Assembly (NCBI GenBank): GCA_030068145.1
Contig: JAPJBO010000598.1
Span: forward strand, 62,001 to 126,000
Source of the DNA: Diplonema papillatum
Taxonomy: Eukaryota; Euglenozoa; Diplonemea; Diplonemida; Diplonemidae
Reading direction: 5' to 3'
Length of the DNA stretch: 64,000 nucleotides
Position numbers and translations under genes: made by a program. Positions 10,710-21,494 of the stretch are shown here, one piece after another; position 1 is the first letter of the stretch; each line of letters starts with the position of its first letter. The notes under the pieces are model-generated. The model had not been told where the DNA came from and did no database searches. It was given only the letters and a program-made list of their open reading frames with translations.

Positions 10710-10778
10710 ACCCTGAAGGCTGTGTAGAGTTCTCTAATCGACTTTCGTGGTGCATCAACTCCCTCAGTGAAACTGTGA
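10681..10778 (+). repeat. Split-direct-repeat block B, 5' end of the element
   Basis: Terminal B block at the sense-strand 5' end. The ORF1 start lies within it. Confidence 0.9.
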
Positions 10779-11768
10779 TTGTCCCACATTTTTGGGTCAC
10801 CAATACTGACGTTTGAGGGTTGTCCCACTGATTTCGATGACCAATACTGACGTTTGAGGGTTGTCCCACATTTTTGGATCACCAATACTGACGTTTGAGG
10901 GTTGTCCCACTTTTTTGGATCACCAATACTGACGTTTGAGGGTTGTCCCACTTTTTTGGATCACCAATACTGACGTTTGAGGGTTGTCCCACTTTTTTCG
11001 ATCACCAATACTGACGTTTGAGGGTTGTCCCACTTTTTTGGATCACCAATACTGACGTTTGAGGGTTGTCCCACTTTTTTGGATGACCAATACTGACGTT
11101 TGAGGGTTGTCCCACATTTTTGGATCACCAATACTGACGTTTGAGGGTTGTCCCACATTTTTGGATCACCAATACTGACGTTTGAGGGTTGTCCCACTTT
11201 TTTGGATCACCAATACTGACGTTTGAGGGTTGTCCCACTTTTTTGGATCACCAATACTGACGTTTGAGGGTTGTCCCACTTTTTTGGGTCACCAATACTG
11301 ACGTTTGAGGGTTGTCCCACTTTTTTCGATGACCAATACTGACGTTTGAGGGTTGTCCCACATTTTTGGATCACCAATACTGACGTTTGAGGGTTGTCCC
11401 ACTTTTTTGGATCACCAATACTGACGTTTGAGGGTTGTCCCACTTTTTTGGATCACCAATACTGACGTTTGAGGGTTGTCCCACTTTTTTGGATCACCAA
11501 TACTGACGTTTGAGGGTTGTCCCACTTTTTTCGATGACCAATACTGACGTTTGAGGGTTGTCCCACATTTTTGGATCACCAATACTGACGTTTGAGGGTT
11601 GTCCCACTTTTTTGGATCACCAATACTGACGTTTGAGGGTTGTCCCACTTTTTTGGATCACCAATACTGACGTTTGAGGGTTGTCCCACTTTTTTCGATC
11701 ACCAATACTGACGTTTGAGGGTTGTCCCACATTTTTGGGTCACCAATACTGACGTTTGAGGGTTGTCC
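10779..11768 (+). repeat. 41-bp satellite array 2
   Basis: About 24 units of the 41-bp satellite, continuing array 1 on the far side of the retrotransposon. Here the 31-bp short units are absent and longer periods of 205 and 246 bp (5 and 6 units) are seen. Confidence 0.97.
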
Positions 11769-11903
11769 TCCCTAACCCCCCGGTGTCGTCGCCCAAGCTC
11801 GTTTCCCCGGGTCAAGGCAGTCACTCAACATTCCCTTGCGCTAGTGTATCAGTTACGAAGACGTGTTCTTACTTCTCCCTTTCTTCTTGGCAATTCTCGT
11901 CAG
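11767..11903 (-). mobile_element. Fragment of YR-retrotransposon end (block A, inverted)
   Basis: Reverse complement of most of block A with part of the A-B linker. It is cut by the MITE at 11904. Together with the RNase H remnant on the other side of that MITE it is a fossil of a second element of this family. Confidence 0.8.
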
Positions 11904-12116
11904 CATGCAGGGTCAAAACCTTGTGTCTTTTTAAAACGCTCCTGCGGGGCCGATGGAGCCCTAAAAAAATTTTCGGAAAAAAAAAAAATTGCTCAACTTC
12001 CTCAAAAATTACTGCAGAGTTTGTTCCAAACTTTTAAAATTCAAAAAACCCATTTTTTTTCTGGAATTTTTTTTTTTGCCATTTTCAAAAAGACACAAGG
12101 TTTTGACCCTGCATGG
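11904..12116 (+). mobile_element. CATGCAGGGTC MITE, copy M1
   Basis: A ~213-bp non-coding element with ~29-bp perfect inverted ends (CATGCAGGGTCAAAACCTTG inward). The interior has a GGGGCCGATGGAGCCC patch, A/T runs and CTGCAGAGTTTGTTCC. The flanks differ (block A on the left, RNase H on the right), so this copy does not show a clean target site. Confidence 0.9.
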
Positions 12117-12790
12117 TATTCGTGGACGCCAGCCTGAAAGGATGGGGAGGCGTCATTGTCAACAGGTGTACGAACGAAGTCTTTGTGCACGGTGAAGAGT
12201 GGTCGCACTTCTACAAGACGCGCCACATCAACGAGTTGGAAGCTCGAGCATTGTTCTGTGTTTTACAGATGCTGCCAGCCGGAGCGTCCGGTAAGTTTAT
12301 TAGTGTTTTCGTCGACAATACCACAGTTGCTGGTGTAGCAAGAAAGAAGCAGTGCGTGAAGAGCAGGCTCCTGAACGACTCCGTCGTTGGGGCCCTGCAG
12401 TATTTGCAAGACCGAAGATGTGCATTCTCACTCGAGTGGGTAAAGTCAGCATCCAATCCCGCCGACTTGCCATCACGGATTCCTCCAACGAGGATGACAA
12501 AGGAAAACAAGGAGAAGGTTACACTTGCGGTGTGGAGCTTTCTCACAGGACCGGCGTAGTGGAGGCGGGATGCGACCTTGTTGTTCGCAAGGCTTTCTCG
12601 TTATTCCACTTCGTTTGTTATTGTGTTTACCAGCCCGTTGCTTCGCATTTCTCTTCCCTTTCGAGTTTATGACGCGGCTAGAATAGCAGGAGAGATGATT
12701 CTGCTGATTTATCGGGGGAATCAACGACCCGAATATGGCCGCACTGGTGTGACTTTCCAAGCATACACCATGATCCAGGGGTAGTGGTTG
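12117..12790 (+). mobile_element. Fossil YR-retrotransposon RNase H region and 3' sequence
   Basis: Encodes an RNase H domain (FVDASLKGWGGV, INELEARALF, VFVDNTTVAGVARKK, NPADLPSRIP) clearly related to, but diverged from, the domain at 7126-8760. It is a remnant; the rest of the element is not here. A piece of its 3' flank recurs at 14938-15005. Confidence 0.8.
12567..12712 (+). repeat. Duplicated segment, uninterrupted copy
   Basis: This ~145-bp sequence recurs at 13057-13617, where MITEs M3 and M4 interrupt it at TA 12628-12629. It therefore serves as an in-window empty site. Confidence 0.85.
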
Positions 12791-12815
12791 TGGTGGGTGA
12801 AACGTAAAGCGTTTA

Positions 12816-13029
12816 ACATGCAGGGTCGAAACCTTGTGTCTTTTTGAAACTGGCAGGAGGGAAATTTCCGGAAAAAAAGTGGGTTTTTTGAATTTTAAAA
12901 GTTTGGAACAAACTCTGCAGTAATTTTTGAGGAAGTTGAGCAATTTTTTTTTTTTCCAAAATTTTTTTTTGGGCTCCATCGGCCCCGCAGGAGCGTTTTA
13001 AAAAGACACAAGGTTTTGACCCTGCATGT
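12816..13029 (-). mobile_element. CATGCAGGGTC MITE, copy M2
   Basis: Same element in reverse orientation. Flanks read TTTA / TAAA, compatible with a TA duplication. Confidence 0.9.
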
Positions 13030-13112
13030 TAAAGAACCCGCCCTCCCTCCCCCTGTGACCTTGTTGTTCGCAAGGCTTTCTCGTTATTCCACTTCGTTTG
13101 TTTTTGTGTTTA

Positions 13113-13326
13113 CCATGCAGGGTCAGAACCTTGTGTCTTTTTGGAAATGGCCAAATTTTCATTTCCAGAAAAAAAATGGGTTTTTTGAATTTTAAAATTT
13201 TGGAACAAACTCTGCGGTAATTTTTGCGGAAGTTGAGCAGAAAAAATTTTTGCCAAATTTTTTTTTTGGGGTCCATCGGCCTCGCGGGAGCGTTTTAAAA
13301 AGACACAAGGTTCCGACCCTGCATGT
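13113..13326 (-). mobile_element. CATGCAGGGTC MITE, copy M3
   Basis: Inserted next to M4. The M3-M4 pair sits at a TA in a duplicated segment whose empty version is at 12628-12629. Confidence 0.9.
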
Positions 13327-13328
13327 TG

Positions 13329-13543
13329 CCATGCAGGGTCAAAACCTTGTGTCTTTCTAAAACGCTCCCGCGGGGCCGATGGAGCCCTAAAAAAAATTTT
13401 GGAAAAAAATAAAACTGCTCAACTTCCTCAAAAAATGCTGCAGAGTTTGTTCCAAACTTTTAAAATTCGAAAAACCGATTTTTTTTCCGAAATTTTTTTT
13501 TTTGGCCATTTTCAAAAAGACACAAGGTGTTGACCCTGCATGT
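13329..13543 (+). mobile_element. CATGCAGGGTC MITE, copy M4
   Basis: Partner of M3 in opposite orientation. The right flank TACCAGCCCG restores the target sequence after the second TA. Confidence 0.9.
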
Positions 13544-13770
13544 TACCAGCCCGTTGCTTCGCATTTCTCTTCCCTTTCGAGTTTATGACGCGGCTAGAAT
13601 AGCAGGAGAGATGATTCCTTCATTTCAGACTACGACTAGAGTATTGCTGCAAGTGCTCAAGTGCAAACTGCTACTATTACGGCCGTGAAGCGCACACCGG
13701 ACACAAAGCAAGACGACCGCATGACACGACACGTGCAAAGAGTTCTAAGGTCGAGCGGCTTTGTGCAGTA

Positions 13771-13984
13771 TCATGCAGGGTCAAAACCTTGTGTCTTTTT
13801 AAAACGCTCCCGCAGGGCAGATGGACCCCAAAAAAAAATTTTGGAAAAAAAAAAATTTGCTCAACTTCCTCAAAAATTACTGCAGAGTTTGTTCCAAACT
13901 TTTAAAATTCAAAAAACCCACTTTTTTTCCGGAAGATTTTTTTTTGCCATTTTCAAAAAGACACAAGGTTTTGACCCTGCATGG
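13771..13984 (+). mobile_element. CATGCAGGGTC MITE, copy M5
   Basis: 214 bp, flanked by TA on both sides. Confidence 0.9.
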
Positions 13985-14217
13985 TACCGATAAGGTCGCA
14001 ACCTCCAAAAGAGGTACTGATACCGTCGCACTCTCAAAAGGTACCGATAAGGTCGCACCTCGTCTTTTTTTCAGACTGCTTTTTTCTCGAAAAAAAAATT
14101 TCCGTTTTTTCTTCTTCAAAAAGGTGCCGATAAGGTCGCAACCCCAAAAAGGTACCGATAAGGTCGCAACCTCCAAAAAAGGTACCGTAAGGTCGCAACC
14201 TCCAAAAGAGGTACCAT
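13985..14217 (+). repeat. 30-bp satellite (GGTACCGATAAGGTCGCAACC)
   Basis: Irregular tandem units of about 30 bp with an AT-rich insertion in the middle. Related to the 30-bp array at 26632-26915. Confidence 0.85.
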
Positions 14218-14220
14218 GCA

Positions 14221-16800
14221 GGCAGGTCTTTAGTCACAGTCGCACAAGGCATTTTACCAGGAAAATTCTTTAGTCACAGTCGCGATTGTGGCCCTTAACA
14301 TTTTCACTATGAAAATCTTTAGTCACAGTCGCGATTGTGGCCCTTGACATTTTCACTATGAAAATCTTTAGTCACAGTCGCGATTGTGACCCTTCACATT
14401 TTCACTATGAAAATCTTTAGTCACAGTCGCGATTGTGGCCCTTCACATTTTCACTATGAAAATCTTTAGTCACAGTCGCGATTGTGACCCTTCACATTTT
14501 CACTATGAAAATCTTTAGTCACAGTCGCGATTGTGGCCCTTAACATTTTCACTATGAAAATCTTTAGTCACAGTCGCGATGCAAAATTAAAATTTTGGGT
14601 GAAAAATTTTGGTCAAAAATTTGGGTCAAAAATTTTGGGTCAAAAATTTTGGTCAAAAATTTTGGGTCAAAATTTTTGGTGAAAATTTTTGGGTCAAAAT
14701 TTTTGGTCAAAAATTTTGGTCAAAAATTTTGGGTCAAAATTTTTGGTCAAAAATTTGGGTCAAAAATTTTGGGTCAAAAATTTTGGGTGGTCCGTACGGG
14801 GTCCGTACGGGCCCACACGGGGTCCTAGACAGAAAACTGGTCACCCTTGTCTCCACGCGCAGGCACGGACTCAGACGGGCAAATTTTGCCCCAGTTCACA
14901 CACATCCACACCCAAATTTTTGAATGCAGATTCATCTGGGGAATCAACGACCCGAAGATTGCCACTCCGGTGTCGCTTTTCAACGAACCGTGATCCAGGA
15001 GGGCGGTGAAGGGGTGAAAACCGAAAGTTTGAAGAAAATCATCCCAAAAATTTGAACCCAAAAATTTGAACCCAAATTTTTGACTGTGACTAAAGATTTT
15101 CATAGTGAAAATGTTAAGGGCCACAAGGGCCGATGGACACCAAACAAAAAAGTTGGAAAAAAAAAGTTTTGCTCAACTTCATCAAAAATTACTGCAGAGT
15201 TTGTTCCAAAATTTTAAAATTCAAAAAACCCAATTTTTTTCTGGAATTTTTTTTTTTGCCATTTCCAAAAAGACACAAGGTTTTGACCCTGCATGATAGT
15301 GAAAATGTTAAGGGCCACAATCGTGACTGTGACTAAAGATTTTCATAGTGAAAATGTTAAGGGCCACAATCGCGACTGTGACTAAAGGTTTTTATAGTGA
15401 AAATGTTAAGGGCCACAATCGCGACTGTGACTAAAGATTTTCATAGTGAAAATGTTAAGGGTCACAATCGCGACTGTGACTAAAGATTTTCATAGTGAAA
15501 ATGTTAAGGGCCACAATCGCGACTGTGACTAAAGATTTTCATAGTGAAAATGTTAAGGGCCACAATCGCGACTGTGACTAAAGATTTTCATAGTGAAAAT
15601 GTTAAGGGCCACAATCGCGACTGTGACTAAAGATTTTCATAGTGAAAATGTGAAGGGTCACAATCGCGACTGTGACTAAAGATTTTCATAGTGAAAATGT
15701 TAAGGGCCACAATCGCGACTGTGACTAAAGATTTTCATAGTGAAAATGTTAAGGGCCACAATCGCGACTGTGACTAAAGATTTTCATAGTGAAAATGTTA
15801 AGGGTCACAATCGCGACTGTGACTAAAGAATTTTCCTGGTAAAATGCCTTGTGCGACTGTGACTAAAGGTTTTTCCAAGGTAAAGCAAAATTTTGCATTG
15901 CGACTGTGACTAAAGATTTTCATAGTGAAAATGTTAAGGGCCACAATCGCGACTGTGACTAAAGATTTTCATAGTGAAAATGTGAAGGGTCACAATCGCG
16001 ACTGTGACTAAAGAATTTTCCTGGTAAAATGCCTTGTGCGACTGTGACTAAAGGTTTTTCCAAGGTAAAGCAAAATTTTGCATTGCGACTGTGACTAAAG
16101 ATTTTCATAGTGAAAATGTTAAAGGTCACAATCGCGTCTGTGACTAAAGATTTTCATAGTGAAAATGCCATGACTCACAATCGCGACTGTGACTAAAGAA
16201 TTTTCCTGGTAAAATGCCTTGTGCGACTGTGACTAAAGGTTTTTCCAAGGTAAAGCAAAATTTTGCATTGCGACTGTGACTAAAGATTTTCATAGTGAAA
16301 ATGTTAAGGGCCACAATCGCGACTGTGACTAAAGATTTTCATAGTGAAAATGTGAAGGGTCACAATCGCGACTGTGACTAAAGAATTTTCCTGGTAAAAT
16401 GCCTTGTGCGACTGTGACTAAAGGTTTTTCCAAGGTAAAGCAAAATTTTGCATTGCGACTGTGACTAAAGATTTTCATAGTGAAAATGTTAAAGGTCACA
16501 ATCGCGTCTGTGACTAAAGATTTTCATAGTGAAAATGCCATGACTCACAATCGCGACTGTGACTAAAGAATTTTCCTGGTAAAATGCCTTGTGCGACTGT
16601 GACTAAAGGTTTTTCCAAGGTAAAGCAAAATTTTGCATTGCGACTGTGACTAAAGATTTTCATAGTGAAAATGTGAAGGGCCACAATCGCGACTATGACT
16701 AAAGATTTTCATAGTGAAAATGTGAAGGGCCACAATCGCGACTGTGACTAAAGAATTTTCCTGGTAAAATGCCTTGTGCGACTGTGACTAAAGACCTGCC
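14221..16800. mobile_element. Foldback element with arms made of 49-bp satellite
   Basis: The ends are exact inverted repeats beginning GGCAGGTCTTTAGTCACAG. Each arm is a tandem array of a 49-bp unit (GACTAAAGATTTTCATAGTG...GCGACTGT): left arm 14221-14583 inverted, right arm 15074-16800 forward and expanded, with a variant unit containing TTTTCCTGGTAAAATGCC. The core (14584-15073) has an AT-rich minisatellite and a short piece shared with 12714-12785. It has no ORF, so it is non-autonomous. The outermost unit is the variant type at both ends, which argues for one element rather than two arrays. Confidence 0.75.
15128..15296 (+). mobile_element. CATGCAGGGTC MITE, partial copy M6
   Basis: Left part missing. 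The right end is intact and followed by TAGTGAAAATG, i.e. a TA inside a 49-bp satellite unit. Confidence 0.85.
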
Positions 16801-16811
16801 GAGCTCAAGTA

Positions 16812-17025
16812 TCATGCAGGGTCAAAACCTTGTGTCTTTTTGGAAATGGCCAAAAAAAAGTTTTCGGAAAAAAAATGGGTTTTTTGAATTTTAAAAGTTT
16901 GGAACAAACTCTGCAGTAATTTTTGAGGAAGTTGAGCAAAAATTTTTTTTTCCAAAAAAATTTTTAGGGCTCCATCGGCCACGCAGGAGCGTTTGAAAAA
17001 GACACAAGGTTTTGACCCTGTATGG
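16812..17025 (-). mobile_element. CATGCAGGGTC MITE, copy M7
   Basis: Full length, TA on both sides, just outside the foldback element. Confidence 0.9.
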
Positions 17026-17176
17026 TATACACCGCAATCAAGTGCTCCTAAACTGCTCGAACGAATCAGCGGGATAGTGCACGAAAAGATGCTACAGCAT
17101 ACCACTGTTTAGCCAACAAGAACTAAGGCCGGCACGTTTCCGAGGCCGTTTCAATGTCCTGTATGGTTTTTGCATA

Positions 17177-17389
17177 TCATGCAGGGTCAAAACCTTGTGT
17201 CTTTTTGAAAATGGCAAAAAAAAAATTTCCAGAAAAAAATTGGGTTTTTTGAATTTTAAAAGTTTGGAACAAACTCTGCAGTAATTTTTGAGGAAGTTGA
17301 GCAATTTTTTTTTTTCCAAAAATTTTGTTAGGGCTCCATCGGCCCCGTGGGAGCATTTTAAAAAGACACGAGGTTTTGACCCTGCATGA
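17177..17389 (-). mobile_element. CATGCAGGGTC MITE, copy M8
   Basis: Full length. M8, a 48-bp stretch and M9 together interrupt a site that reads TGCATATTG in the empty copy near 23237. Confidence 0.9.
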
Positions 17390-17437
17390 TAACGAACTGC
17401 ATGGGGTGGTTCAGCACACGGGCCCAGAGCAAGTCTA

Positions 17438-17650
17438 TCATGCAGGGTCAAAACCTTGTGTCTTTTTGAAAATGGCAAAAAAAAAATTCCGGAAAAAAAA
17501 TGGGGTTTTTGAATTTTAAAAGTTTGGAACAAACTCTGCAGTAATTTTTGAGGAAGTTGAGCAATTTTTTTTTTTTCCAAAAAAAATTTTAGGGCTCCAT
17601 CGGCCCCGTGGGAGCGTTTTAAAAAGACACAAGGTTTTGACCCTGCATGA
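17438..17650 (-). mobile_element. CATGCAGGGTC MITE, copy M9
   Basis: Full length, flanked by TA on both sides. Confidence 0.9.
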
Positions 17651-17719
17651 TATTGTATCAGCGAAAAGTGCACTTCAAAAAGTACCTGTTCCTTCCACAG
17701 ATCGGCAATGACTCCCATA

Positions 17720-17930
17720 CCATGCAGGGTCAAAACCTTGTGTCTTTTTAAAACGCTCCCGCGGGGCCGATGGAGCCCTAAAAATTTTTGGAAAAAAAAA
17801 AAATTGCTCAACTTCCTCAAAAAATACTGCAGAGTTTGTTCCACACTTTTAAAATTCAAAAAACCAATTTTTTTCCAGAAATTTATTTTTGGCCATTTCC
17901 AAAAAGACACAAGGTTTTGACCTTGCATGA
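17720..17930 (+). mobile_element. CATGCAGGGTC MITE, copy M10
   Basis: Adjacent to M11 with a single TA between them. Flank CCCATA matches the empty site at 23301-23305. Confidence 0.9.
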
Positions 17931-17932
17931 TA

Positions 17933-18145
17933 CCATGCAGGGTCAAAACCTTGTGTCTTTTTAAAACGCTCCTGCGGGGCCGATGGAGCCCTAAAAAAAT
18001 TTTGGAAAAAAAAAAATTTGCTCAACTTCCTCAAAAATTGCTGCAGAGTTTGTTCCAAACTTTTAAAATTCAAAAACCCCATTTTTTTTCCGAAATTTTT
18101 TTTTTGGCCATTTTCAAAAAGACACAAGGTTTTGACCCTGCATGA
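17933..18145 (+). mobile_element. CATGCAGGGTC MITE, copy M11
   Basis: Second of the pair. The right flank TACCGCTTCTGG rejoins the empty-site sequence. Confidence 0.9.
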
Positions 18146-18225
18146 TACCGCTTCTGGTGCGGTTTCTCTGCTTCCAACATTCCTGTGTGGTTGTAGGGGG
18201 GTTGGGTTTCATCCTCCAAGCGAGT

Positions 18226-18701
18226 GGCATGTGTAACATACAGAGAGGCTCTCTGTATTTTACATTTTTAGCAAAAAAAACGCTAAAAATGTAAAATACA
18301 GAGAGCTCTCTGTATTTTACATTTTTAGCGAAGAATTCGCTAAAAATGTAAAATACAGAGAGATCTCTCTGTATTTTACATTTTTATCAAAGAAGACGCT
18401 AAAAATGTAACATACCATGCAGGGTCAGAACCTTGTGTCTTTTTAAAACGCTCCCGCGGGGCCGATGGACCCCAAAAAAAAAAGTTGGAAAAAAAAGTTT
18501 CTGCTCAACTTCTGCAAAAATTACTGCAGAGTTTGTTCCAAACTTTTAAAATTCAAAAAACCCAAATTTTTTCCGGAAATTTTTTTTTTTTGCCATTTCC
18601 AAAAAGACACAAGGTTTTGACCCTGCATGATACAGAGAGAATCTCTGTATTTTACATTTTTAGCACAAAAAATGCTAAAAATGTAAAATACAGAGAGATG
18701 T
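18226..18701. repeat. Left inverted-repeat cluster of the Merlin element
   Basis: Four to five successive palindromes built from CTCTGTATTTTACATTTTTA and its complement, interrupted by M12. They could be multiple transposase-binding sites or replication-slippage products of the TIR. Confidence 0.9.
18415..18630 (+). mobile_element. CATGCAGGGTC MITE, copy M12 (nested in Merlin)
   Basis: Inserted at a TA within a Merlin terminal palindrome. The neighbouring undisturbed palindrome reads AACATACAGAGAG, so the two flanking TAs reduce to one. This dates the MITE insertion after the Merlin element. Confidence 0.93.
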
Positions 18702-18702
18702 A

Positions 18703-19115
18703 GTGCAGTGAAGTGTAGTGTAGTTGTAGTGTAGTGTAGTGTAGTGTAGTGTAGTGTAGTGTAGTGTAGTGTAGTGTAGTGTAGTGTAGTGTAGTGTAGT
18801 GTAGTGTAGTGTAGTGTGGTTGCAGTGTAGTGTAGTGAAGTGTAGTGTAGTTGTAGTTGTAGTGTAGTGTAGTGTAGTGCAGTGCAGTGCAGTGTAGTGT
18901 AGTGTAGTGTAGTGTAGTGTAGTGTAGTGTAGTGTAGTGTAGTGTAGTGTAGTGTAGTGTAGTGTATTGTAGTGTAGTTGTAGTGTAGTTGTAGTGTAGT
19001 GTAGTGTAGTTGCAGTGTAGTGTAGTGAAGTGTGAGTGTAGTGTGGGATGTGTTGTGTGAGTGTAGTGTGTGTGTAGTGGTGTGTAGTGTGAGTGTAGTG
19101 TGTGTTGTGTAGTGG
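18703..19115 (+). repeat. GTGTA pentamer microsatellite
   Basis: About 400 bp of (AGTGT)n with variants such as TTGTAG and TGCAG. Minus-strand Thr-Leu-His-Tyr ORFs here are repeat artefacts. Confidence 0.97.
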
Positions 19116-19346
19116 GGGGGAGACAAGAGCAGCCAACACAGTACAAACTGGACATACACCCTTCCTTCACCACACATTTCCACTACACATTAGTGTAGTG
19201 GGTGTGGTGACCTGAGGGTACCAGATTCCTGTCTTGAGGCGAGCCTGGATTTCTGTCTTGATCTTCTTTGTGAAGAGACACAGGTCACACCAGGTTTCAC
19301 AGATCACAGAACACAGCTGAAGGAGAACAGACCATTGCACAGGACA

Positions 19347-20927
19347 ATGGCCGAAAAACTACGTGAATATGGAGTGATCCCGCAGTCTATCACATGCAAC
19401 AAGTGCAATGCAAAGCTTGAAGACATGGTCTGGACGGCAGCAAATGGTTCTACACCCCTCAACTGGCCTGTTTTCATTTGTGGTCACTGCAAGCTGGTCT
19501 ACTCAACAGCAGCTATTCTGAGCACGGCACTTGGAGTATCAGACAAGGGCGGACCTCTGAAGCTCAGGATTGCTGATCTCTTTTGTATGATTGCTGGATT
19601 TGTGCACGGAGAAAGGCAAGCATTTGTTGTCTCAATGTGTGCTCCCATGACCCGTCAGACCGTCACACGCTGGGAAGGCGGATTTCGAGACATTCTAGGG
19701 GATGACACTCAACAGATGGAAGCAGCAAACTTACCACTAGGAGGCCCAGGGGCTATCATCGAGATTGATGAATTTTCTGTTGGTGGTAAGGTTGTGAAAG
19801 ACACAGCAGGCAAGCCAGTCGGCTATGAGTACCTCCGTTTTGTTGGAATTGTTGTCAGGGGTACGTCTTTCTTCCTCATCCGTGAGCTTGCTCGTAAGGT
19901 GCAGCCTCTTGTTGAACCCAAAGGAACTGTGGCAAGTCCATCAGGACATAAGGACTTTACAAACAACAAAGGCCACTCAGTTGCACCACCACCACCACCG
20001 ATCTCAAAGGAGGAGTTCAAAGCTCTTCTAGATGAGGGGGTCATTGAAATAGGAACAGAAGAGGACCCGCTGTACATATCAACAGACGGTGCAGCAACTT
20101 ATCGCTCCATGCTTGATCCTACATCGCCTTCGTTTTATTGGGGTGACAAGAAACACTGCGTTAATTATGCGTGGGTTAATCACGGAAAAGAAGAGTGGTG
20201 CAAGAAGGTCGAGCTAGTGGCCACCCCCTCCATTGAGAAATGCTATGGAGAAACATGTGTTGCAGAGACACTGTGCAAACTGTCTGAGCCAGCCTCGGGC
20301 ACTTCTGCTGCTGCAGGAGGCAACTTTTCCCCGAACTATCGAAACAAAGTGTGGGTTGCTGGAACACAGAAAGCAGATGGTTTGTGGAAGCACCTCAAGT
20401 CTTCACTTAAACACAAGAACTGCAGGAACCGTTCCAAGCCAGGAGAGATTGTCCGGTCTCAATGGAGGATGCAAAACACAGGGTTTGACCTCATCCACAT
20501 TTTTCTGTGCACTTTGGGAAAGAAAATTGAGCAGATGGAACTGGTTATTCCAGCTGGTGAGAGTCAGGACGGCATTGTGAGAGACCCAGAAGCACCAAAC
20601 ATGCCATCTAACCTAATGCAGCTGCTGGCACAGCCTGGAATGCGTGAGCAGGTGCTGTCACAACCAGGAGTACGTGAGTTGCTGATGCAAGGTCTGCAGG
20701 AGCCGCAGAATGAGCCTGGCCATGATCTCGTTGAGCCAAAACAAGAACAAGAAAAAGAAGACACTGATGATGAGGAAAACCCATTTCTTTCAAGTGACAG
20801 TGAGGCAGAAGCACCTCAAACCAGCCTGCCAAGTGTCCCAGTTTTTCACACAGCTGAACAGAGGGTTGTGTACAACCCTGAGCATGAAAACCCTCCTCGC
20901 AGAAGGCTGCAACTTATCTTCAAATGA
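19347..20927 (+). CDS. Merlin/ISXO2-like transposase
   Basis: 526 residues from the first ATG (an upstream TTG is not needed). Zinc ribbon C17-x2-C20 and C45-x2-C48; a helix-turn-helix-like stretch near MTRQTVTRWEGGF (101-113); RNase H-like catalytic core with D141 in IEIDEFSVGGK and D247 in YISTDGAATYRSM, then a Cys/His-rich stretch. The third catalytic position falls at D344 in QKADGLWKHLKSSLK, where most relatives have Asn-x-Ile-Glu, so a DDD rather than DDE triad is likely. A proline run (PPPPP, about 214-218) sits in a loop. The C-terminal 130 residues are acidic and not conserved in the family as I know it. The frame is intact, so it may be active or recently active. Confidence 0.88.
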   Translation: MAEKLREYGVIPQSITCNKCNAKLEDMVWTAANGSTPLNWPVFICGHCKLVYSTAAILSTALGVSDKGGPLKLRIADLFCMIAGFVHGERQAFVVSMCAPMTRQTVTRWEGGFRDILGDDTQQMEAANLPLGGPGAIIEIDEFSVGGKVVKDTAGKPVGYEYLRFVGIVVRGTSFFLIRELARKVQPLVEPKGTVASPSGHKDFTNNKGHSVAPPPPPISKEEFKALLDEGVIEIGTEEDPLYISTDGAATYRSMLDPTSPSFYWGDKKHCVNYAWVNHGKEEWCKKVELVATPSIEKCYGETCVAETLCKLSEPASGTSAAAGGNFSPNYRNKVWVAGTQKADGLWKHLKSSLKHKNCRNRSKPGEIVRSQWRMQNTGFDLIHIFLCTLGKKIEQMELVIPAGESQDGIVRDPEAPNMPSNLMQLLAQPGMREQVLSQPGVRELLMQGLQEPQNEPGHDLVEPKQEQEKEDTDDEENPFLSSDSEAEAPQTSLPSVPVFHTAEQRVVYNPEHENPPRRRLQLIFK

Positions 20928-20989
20928 TCACTTTTATTTTCTTTCCTCTCTTTCTCTCTTTTTCCATCCCATCTGGGAGGTGTTCCTGA

Positions 20990-21494
20990 GCACCATAAAT
21001 TCGATAATACTGAAAAAAAAACCAAAAAACATAAAAAAAAAACCATAAAAAAAACAATACAAAAATCATAAAAAAAAAAAAAAATGGGACCCTCCCCCCA
21101 ACTGAAAAAAAAACCAAAAAAAAAAAGGGAGGGGGTGGAGATTAGGGGGGCATCATAAGTCCTCGACACTCCACCTTAAAAAAAAAAACGCGCCTTGTTG
21201 ACTACCACCCTCTACCGAGGCTCTGGTGGTGAGGAAATGTCAACACTGTACAAGATCTCTGTATTTTACATTTTTAGCGCTTTTTCACTAAAAATGTAAA
21301 ATACAGAGAGCTCTCTGTATTTTACATTTTAGAGCTCTCTGTATGTTACATTTTTAGCATCTTCTTTGATTAAAATGTAAAATACAGAGAGATCTCTCTG
21401 TATTTTACATTTTTAGCGAATTCTTCGCTAAAAATGTAAAATACAGAGAGCTCTCTGTATTTTACATTTTTAGCGTTTTTTTTGCTAAAAAAAA
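20990..21494. repeat. Merlin right-end block, copy 1
   Basis: A/T-rich and GGGACCCTCCCCCC tract, a unique ~130-bp stretch, then palindromic TIR-like units. From about 21085 it is duplicated in tandem at about 21495-21905. Confidence 0.85.

Larger units (their letters stand above)
6722..10778 (-). mobile_element. YR retrotransposon with split direct repeats (Ngaro/VIPER/DIRS-like)
   Basis: The element lies on the minus strand and looks whole. Its ends are split direct repeats. On the plus strand the order is A (6722-6866), linker, B (6888-6985), A (6986-7130), coding region, B (10681-10778); read in sense this is B-genes-A-B-A. The gene order is a Gag-like ORF1, a tyrosine recombinase, then reverse transcriptase plus RNase H. 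It sits inside a 41-bp satellite unit split as ACGTTTGAGGG / TTGTCCCAC with no bases lost or duplicated, as expected for recombinase-mediated insertion. Split repeats point to the Ngaro/VIPER side of the DIRS order. I see no clear break in the three main frames. Inserting into still-homogeneous satellite suggests it is young. Confidence 0.88.
17026..18225 (+). repeat. Older repeat carrying MITEs M8-M11 and the Merlin element
   Basis: The non-MITE parts align with 23110-23386, which has none of the insertions. This second copy gives empty sites for M8/M9 (TA 23237-23238), M10/M11 (TA 23304-23305) and the Merlin element (23378-23385). It continues beyond the Merlin element at 21946. Confidence 0.85.

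Noticed and set aside
14271-16790. CRISPR array (regular 49-bp units)
   Set aside because: Units are tandem satellite without unique spacers, and the DNA is eukaryotic.
18521-19183. Thr-Leu-His-Tyr repeat proteins on the minus strand
   Set aside because: Direct translation of the GTGTA microsatellite.
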